Shown: one piece after another, positions 59,306 to 64,000 of the stretch
How the letters are laid out: each line of letters starts with the position of its first letter
Position numbering within the stretch: the stretch's first letter is position 1
Source of the DNA: Lachnospiraceae bacterium
GTDB taxonomy: Bacteria > Bacillota > Clostridia > Lachnospirales > Lachnospiraceae
Length of the DNA stretch: 64,000 nt
NCBI GenBank assembly: GCA_910575255.1
Contig: CAJTEM010000005.1
Coordinates: 62,001 to 126,000 of the forward strand
Direction of reading: 5' to 3'
The notes under the pieces: model-generated
What the model was told of the DNA's origin: nothing
What the model saw: only the letters and a program-made list of their open reading frames with translations
Databases searched by the model: none
Position numbers and translations under genes: made by a program

Positions 59306-60736
59306 ATGAGCCAGAGTGTGTATGACCCGTCATCAATGCGGGCGGAGGAGTTTATCAACCATCAGGAGATTTTGGAGACACTGGACTATGCATGGGAGAA
59401 TCGGAGAAACCGGGAACTGATTGAAGAGATTCTGGATAAGGCAAGAAAGCGGAAAGGCTTAAGCCACAGGGAGGCGTCCGTGCTGCTGGACTGTGAACTG
59501 GAAGACTTAAACCGCCAGATTGAGGAATTGGCACAGCAGCTGAAAAAGAATTTTTACGGGAACCGGATTGTCATGTTTGCCCCCTTGTATCTGTCCAATT
59601 ACTGTATCAACGGGTGTGTGTATTGCCCTTACCACAAGAAAAACCAGCACATTGCGCGAAAAAAGCTGACCCAGGAGGAGGTTCGCAAAGAGGTGATCGC
59701 CCTGCAGGATATGGGGCATAAGCGCCTGGCTCTGGAGGCGGGAGAGGATCCGGTCAATAACCCCATAGAGTACATTCTGGAGTGCATTGACACGATTTAC
59801 GGGATCCATCACAAGAACGGCGCTATCCGCCGGGTGAATGTGAATATCGCGGCTGCCACGGTGGAAAATTACCGGAAGCTTAAGGATGCAGGGATCGGGA
59901 CCTATATCCTGTTCCAGGAGACATACCACAAGGAAAGTTATGAGAAACTGCATCCCACGGGCCCTAAGCATGACTATGCTTACCACACAGAGGCCATGGA
60001 TCGGGCCATGGAGGGCGGCATTGACGACGTGGGGCTGGGAGTTTTGTTTGGGCTGGAATTGTACCGGTATGAATTTGCCGGGCTTTTGATGCATGCGGAG
60101 CATCTGGAGGCAGCCTTTGGCGTGGGTCCCCACACCATCAGTGTGCCCCGGATCAAACGGGCGGACGATATTGACCCCAATGTGTTTGACAATGGGATCA
60201 ATGATGATATTTTTGCCAAACTGGTGGCCTGTATCCGGATTGCAGTGCCCTATACCGGGATGATTATTTCCACGAGGGAGAGCAAGGTCTGCCGGGAAAG
60301 GATCCTGAAGCTGGGCATTTCCCAGATCAGCGGCGGTTCCCGGACCAGCGTGGGGGGCTATGCAGAACCGGAGCCGGAGGATGACTGTTCGGAGCAGTTT
60401 GATGTCAGTGACAAGCGGACATTGGATGAGGTGGTGCAGTGGCTGATGGGCCTTGGCTATATTCCCAGCTTCTGTACGGCATGTTACCGGGAAGGCAGAA
60501 CCGGGGATCGGTTTATGTCCCTGTGCAAGAGCGGCCAGATCGTCAATTGCTGCCATCCCAATGCCCTGATGACCCTGAAGGAATATCTGATGGATTATGG
60601 TTCGGAGGAAACAAGAAGGGTAGGAGAGGATCTGATCAGGAAGGAGCTGGTGCATATCACCAACGAAAAGGTGTTGCAGCTGACGAAGGAGCATCTTGAG
60701 AGGATCGGGGAAGGAAAAAGGGACTTTCGGTTTTAA
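59306..60736 (+). CDS. hydG: [FeFe]-hydrogenase maturase HydG (radical SAM)
   Basis: 476 residues from the ATG at 59306, which gives the family length; in-frame starts at 59249 and 59228 would add an odd basic extension. Radical SAM cluster motif CINGCVYCPYHKKN (CX3CX2C), the HydG/ThiH core (LALEAGEDPVNNPIEYILEC, TYHKESYEKLHPTGPKHDY), and the C-terminal auxiliary-cluster cysteines (FCTACYREGRTGDRFMSLCK and NCCHPNALMTL). It splits tyrosine to make the CO and CN ligands of the H-cluster. It serves the hydrogenases at 11.5-19.3 kb; HydE and HydF are not in the window. Confidence 0.96.
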   Translation: MSQSVYDPSSMRAEEFINHQEILETLDYAWENRRNRELIEEILDKARKRKGLSHREASVLLDCELEDLNRQIEELAQQLKKNFYGNRIVMFAPLYLSNYCINGCVYCPYHKKNQHIARKKLTQEEVRKEVIALQDMGHKRLALEAGEDPVNNPIEYILECIDTIYGIHHKNGAIRRVNVNIAAATVENYRKLKDAGIGTYILFQETYHKESYEKLHPTGPKHDYAYHTEAMDRAMEGGIDDVGLGVLFGLELYRYEFAGLLMHAEHLEAAFGVGPHTISVPRIKRADDIDPNVFDNGINDDIFAKLVACIRIAVPYTGMIISTRESKVCRERILKLGISQISGGSRTSVGGYAEPEPEDDCSEQFDVSDKRTLDEVVQWLMGLGYIPSFCTACYREGRTGDRFMSLCKSGQIVNCCHPNALMTLKEYLMDYGSEETRRVGEDLIRKELVHITNEKVLQLTKEHLERIGEGKRDFRF

Positions 60737-60781
60737 GAAACCTTTTAAATAAGGTACTTTTACGAAGAAAAGGGAATAACG

Positions 60782-61588
60782 ATGGACTATCAGATGATTG
60801 TGTTGGATCTGGACGGGACCTTGACTAACCGGGATAAGGAAGTGACCGAGCGAACCCGTCAGGTGCTGCTGGAGGCGCAGAGGCAGGGAAAGCGGATAGT
60901 GCTTGCCAGCGGCAGACCTACTTATGGGGTGCTGCCGCTGGCCGAGCTTTTGAAGCTGGATCAGTATGGAGGATATATCCTTTCATTTAACGGCGGCTTT
61001 ATTATGGACTGCAGCACCAGGGAGGTCATTTTTCAGAAATTTCTGCCAAGGGAGGTCAATCGGCAGGTGATTGAGCTGGCTATCAAAGAGCAGGTGGATC
61101 TGCTGACTTATCAGGATCAGTACCTGATTACCAATCATCCGGAATCTTCTTATGTGCAGCTGGAATCGAGAGTCAGTCATCTGATGGTCAGGAAGCCGGA
61201 GAATCTGGCGGATTATGTGGATTTTGCTGTTCCGAAGTTTTTGATGGCCGAGGACGGGCGTTATCTGGCACTGGTAGAGGGCAGAGTCAAAGCGGCTCTG
61301 GGGAAACAGTTCAGCATTTACCGATCCGACCCGTTTTTCCTGGAGATACTCCCCAGGGGGATTGATAAGGCGCAATGTCTTGAGTATCTTTTGGATTACA
61401 TAGGGATGAAGAGGGAGCAGATGATAGCCTGTGGAGACGGTTATAACGATCAGTCAATGATCCGTTTTGCGGGGCTGGGAGTAGCGATGGCCAATGCAGT
61501 ATTGCCGGTGAGAAAGGCAGCGGATTATGTGACCTTTTCCAATGATGAGGATGGAGTGGCGCATGTGGTGGAGAAATTCCTGTTATGA
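60782..61588 (+). CDS. HAD superfamily (Cof-type) phosphatase
   Basis: 268 residues. Motif I IVLDLDGTLTN, motif II VLASGRPTYGV, a C2 cap (about 85-185, SFNGGFIMDCSTREVIFQKF), Lys of motif III in PRGIDKAQCLEYLL, motif IV ACGDGYNDQSMIRFAG then VAMANAVLPVRKAADY. The sequence is of the YidA/Cof sugar-phosphatase group. The second HAD gene here; the two are only distantly alike. The ribosome site is AAAAGGG. The lyase gene follows after 12 bp. Confidence 0.93.
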   Translation: MDYQMIVLDLDGTLTNRDKEVTERTRQVLLEAQRQGKRIVLASGRPTYGVLPLAELLKLDQYGGYILSFNGGFIMDCSTREVIFQKFLPREVNRQVIELAIKEQVDLLTYQDQYLITNHPESSYVQLESRVSHLMVRKPENLADYVDFAVPKFLMAEDGRYLALVEGRVKAALGKQFSIYRSDPFFLEILPRGIDKAQCLEYLLDYIGMKREQMIACGDGYNDQSMIRFAGLGVAMANAVLPVRKAADYVTFSNDEDGVAHVVEKFLL

Positions 61589-61600
61589 ATGGAGACAACA

Positions 61601-62665
61601 ATGATGAGTACAACAGAAAAAAAGCTTCCGTTTTCCAGTGATTATATGGAAGGTGCACATCCCAATATCATACAGAGACTGGCGGAAACGAATCTGGTCA
61701 GTTCGGCAGGATATGGTACGGATGAATTCTCGGAAGCTGCCAGGGAGCGGATTCGGCTTGCCTGCCGCTGTCCGGATGCGGAGATTCACTTTCTGGTTGG
61801 GGGAACACAGGCGAATGCAACTGTGATAGATGCGCTTCTTCGGATCTATCAGGGAGTGATTGCTCCGGACACCGGGCATATCAGCCTCCATGAGGCAGGG
61901 GCGATCGAGGCCGGAGGACATAAAGTCCTGACCCTGCCGCATACCATGGGGAAGCTTTCTGCCGGGCAGATTGAGGCGATGCTAAAAGAGTATCAGGAAG
62001 ATGTAAACCATGAGCATATGGTAATGCCGGGGATGGTATATCTGTCACAGCCCACGGAGTACGGAACCTTGTATTCGCATAAGGAGCTGGGAGAGATCAG
62101 CCGGGTATGCCGTGAGAACGGGCTGCCTCTTTATATGGACGGAGCAAGACTTGCCTATGCATTGGCCTGTCCGGAAAATGATGTGTCATTAGCGGATATC
62201 GCAGACCTGTGCGATGTGTTTACGATTGGAGGGACGAAATGCGGCGCTTTGTTCGGGGAGGCTGTCGTGATTCCGCAGAAGGGCAGGATTCCCGGATTTT
62301 TTACGATCGTCAAGCAGCATGGCGCGCTGCTGGCTAAGGGGAGGCTTTTGGGGATTCAGTTTGACGAGCTGTTTCGCGACCATTTGTATGAGCACATCGG
62401 TGAGTCGGCAATCGCTTTTGCCGGACAGATTCGTGCGGCATGGAAGCAGTGCGGCTACCGTCTCTATTATGAAACTCCTACCAATCAGGTATTTTGCCTG
62501 ATAAAGAATTCGGAAATGCAGAGGCTGGCCGAGCGGGTGGAGTTTGGATTCTGGGAGAAGTATGATGAGGATTCAACCGTTATCCGGCTGGCAACGAGCT
62601 GGGCGACACGCGAGGAGAATGTGAGAGAGCTGATACAGGGATTCTCGGATTTGCATGAGGGGTAA
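61601..62665 (+). CDS. Threonine aldolase-like PLP-dependent lyase
   Basis: 354 residues. The ATG at 61601 is preferred over 61589 because GGAG stands 6 nt before it. Fold type I PLP enzyme of the beta-eliminating lyase family: start FSSDYMEGAHPNIIQRL, cofactor region FLVGGTQANATVIDALLR, YMDGARLAYAL (Asp/Ala/Arg), and the PLP lysine in FTIGGTKCGALFGEAVV. It probably cleaves L-threonine or L-allo-threonine to glycine and acetaldehyde. It follows the HAD gene closely, although no functional link is obvious. Confidence 0.92.
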   Translation: MMSTTEKKLPFSSDYMEGAHPNIIQRLAETNLVSSAGYGTDEFSEAARERIRLACRCPDAEIHFLVGGTQANATVIDALLRIYQGVIAPDTGHISLHEAGAIEAGGHKVLTLPHTMGKLSAGQIEAMLKEYQEDVNHEHMVMPGMVYLSQPTEYGTLYSHKELGEISRVCRENGLPLYMDGARLAYALACPENDVSLADIADLCDVFTIGGTKCGALFGEAVVIPQKGRIPGFFTIVKQHGALLAKGRLLGIQFDELFRDHLYEHIGESAIAFAGQIRAAWKQCGYRLYYETPTNQVFCLIKNSEMQRLAERVEFGFWEKYDEDSTVIRLATSWATREENVRELIQGFSDLHEG

Positions 62666-62683
62666 TTCCTGGGCAATCCGGAA

Positions 62684-62779
62684 GGTACGTTTGAAAGAAG
62701 GAAGGGAGCCGGGGCAGTCTGCCGGGGATTTTTCCCGTTTCGGGGTAAAGACGATCTAAAGTTTCTGAATTTTGTTAAA
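62684..62779. repeat. GGTACGC hairpin repeat, left half only (copy 5)
   Basis: GGTACGTTTGAAAGAAGG... then CAGTCTGCCGGGGATTTTT and CCCGTTTCGGGGTAAAGA follow the order of the left half of copies 1-3. The inner stem and right arm are missing. The remaining 62780-62998 is AT-rich with no gene. Confidence 0.65.
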
Positions 62780-62998
62780 ATAAGTGAAGATAACGAGAAA
62801 TACAGTCATAAGGAACAAATTTTCTTATGGCTGTTTCTTTATGTGCACATATACTGAGTGGTAAAAGATGGAAAAATATCAGATAAAAATATATAAAATA
62901 GTCCATGAAGAGAGGGGAATGTATATTTTGACTATAAAAAACAGATAAGTTAAAAAGATGTTAAAATTATAATAGATAAAATAACTAATAAAATTGAG

Positions 62999-63042
62999 TT
63001 GACAACACAATAAGTGTATGATATGCTATAGAAAACGATTTC
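62999..63042 (+). promoter_or_regulatory. LacI gene promoter with LacI-type operator
   Basis: TTGACA (62999-63004), 17-bp spacer, TATGCT (63022-63027), then GAAAACGATTTC (63031-63042). A CG-centred GAAA/TTTC palindrome is typical of LacI-family and CcpA sites. Placed over the start site it suggests autorepression. Confidence 0.75.
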
Positions 63043-63057
63043 TTAATGGAGACAGGT

Positions 63058-64000
63058 ATGGTGGAAAGGAAGAAAAAGAAGGCTACCATTAAAGATGTGG
63101 CGGGAATGGCGCACGTTTCGATTGCGACGGCGTCTCGTGTGCTCAGTGGTTCGGACTATCCGGTGAAGGAGGAACTTAAGAGCGCAATTTTGGCAGCGGC
63201 CCAAAAGCTGGATTATCAGCCGAATGTATTCGGACAGCTGCTCAGAGGAGCGACGAACAAGCAGATCGGTGTGGTAGTGCCGTCGATTTCCAATCCGTTT
63301 TACAGTCAGCTGTTTGCTGCCGTACAGAAGGTTTGTATGGATCAGGGATATGTACCGATTCTGTATTCCTCTCACAGCGATCGGAATATGGAACAGCATT
63401 ATATTGATATGATGATTCATTACCGGGTAGCAGGAACCCTGCTTTCGCTGATGGGATGGGAGCCGGGGATGTGCAGGAGGCTGGAGGAGGCAGGGATTCC
63501 CTGTGTGCTTTTTGATCAGCCTCATGAAGATCCGGAGGTATCTTCGATTGATTTTGATTTTTATTCCGGTGGGAAGCTGGCTGCGGAGTATCTGACTGGA
63601 GCAGGGCATAGGGAGATCGTTTTTGCTACGGGATCTGTTGACCGGCCTTCCCGCAAGAAGCTGCTGGCAGGCTTTCAGGCGGGGATGGAGCTTGGCGGCT
63701 GCAGTTTTGGAGAGGAGCATCTGGTGGTGAATCATACGGTTAAGGGGACCGGAGCCAGCGCCATGAAGGATTACCAATGTGGTCAGGGGCTGGGAGAGAT
63801 CATTCTGGAGAGACCATATTTGCCGGATGCGGTGTTTGCCGTCAATGACATGATGGCGATTGGGATTATCAAGAAGCTGGAGACCAGCGGAATCCATGTG
63901 CCAGTGGACATTTCGGTACTGGGCTTTGACAATGTGGAGTTTGGGGAGATGATCGTACCAGCTCTCACCACCATATCCCAGTCGGCCTACCGGACCGGGG
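63058..64000 (+). CDS. LacI family transcription regulator (cut by window edge)
   Basis: 314 complete codons are visible and the frame is still open at base 64000. The ATG at 63058 follows GGAG by 6 nt. N-terminal LacI helix-turn-helix: KKATIKDVAGMAHVSIATAS then RVLSG, hinge helix AAAQKLDYQPN. The periplasmic-binding-type sugar domain follows (IGVVVPSISNPFYSQLFAAV, MIHYRVAGTLLSL, FAVNDMMAIGIIKKLETSG, VLGFDNVEFGEMIVPALTTI). It lacks only a short C-terminal part. It likely represses a sugar-use operon beyond the window and itself through the GAAAACGATTTC site. Confidence 0.95.
   Translation, partial: MVERKKKKATIKDVAGMAHVSIATASRVLSGSDYPVKEELKSAILAAAQKLDYQPNVFGQLLRGATNKQIGVVVPSISNPFYSQLFAAVQKVCMDQGYVPILYSSHSDRNMEQHYIDMMIHYRVAGTLLSLMGWEPGMCRRLEEAGIPCVLFDQPHEDPEVSSIDFDFYSGGKLAAEYLTGAGHREIVFATGSVDRPSRKKLLAGFQAGMELGGCSFGEEHLVVNHTVKGTGASAMKDYQCGQGLGEIILERPYLPDAVFAVNDMMAIGIIKKLETSGIHVPVDISVLGFDNVEFGEMIVPALTTISQSAYRTG

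Overview
The window reads as chromosome of an endospore-forming anaerobic Firmicute of the class Clostridia, most like the gut family Lachnospiraceae. The evidence is Spo0A with a 0A box, AGGAGG-type ribosome binding sites, an NADH-linked [FeFe]-hydrogenase operon with HydG, glycogen synthase, a hemerythrin/response-regulator protein, and LPXTG and cell-wall-repeat surface proteins. No rRNA, tRNA, CRISPR array, phage or transposase gene was seen. The genus cannot be fixed from sequence alone.

Layout. 1-11.4 kb: the end of an MFS transporter, a secreted cell-wall-repeat protein behind a MerR-type promoter, RecQ, then a surface locus (small unknown protein, a 1,332-residue LPXTG protein with about 115 Asp-X dipeptides, and a membrane-anchored helical protein). 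11.5-16.6 kb (minus): hydrogenase operon hndA, an ATPase, hndB, hndC, hndD. 16.9-21.3 kb (plus): a probable hydrogen-sensing cluster (DRTGG, RsbW-like ATPase, sensory-type [FeFe]-hydrogenase, DRTGG, PHP) and an FNT channel. 21.3-22.6 kb: a decayed DUF1538/PII locus. 23-31 kb: spo0A, glgA, a small membrane protein, LytTR, rpsO, pnp, an M14 peptidase. 31-39.5 kb: a PHP phosphatase, a Na/Pi cotransporter, gap-pgk-tpiA and a two-component system. 40-50 kb: MATE, DegV, an ArsR/HMA/P-type ATPase metal operon, glnA with an ANTAR regulator, dapF, Lrp. 50-64 kb: an amidase, a deacetylase, DacF, a hemerythrin/REC gene split by a stop codon, two HAD phosphatases, MATE, hydG, a threonine-aldolase-like lyase, and a LacI regulator cut by the window edge.

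The most unusual feature is the intergenic DNA. At least six copies of a roughly 165-bp palindromic element (at 17.7, 21.7, 39.54 with another nested inside at 39.61, 42.2 and 54.6 kb), two short derivatives and one possible excision scar are present. The long copies share length and a central hairpin whose stem changes in a compensated way. One copy split a PII-like gene and left a TAAA duplication; removing the element and one TAAA restores the frame exactly. A second family of 230-250 bp GGTACGC hairpins has five copies, one with 47-bp perfect arms. Two smaller repeat families are also present.

Regulatory signals that can be read include a 19-bp-spacer MerR-type promoter, a 42-bp ArsR operator palindrome, a terminator in the glnA leader two genes before an ANTAR protein, a hairpin that buries the amidase Shine-Dalgarno, and a LacI-type operator before the last gene.
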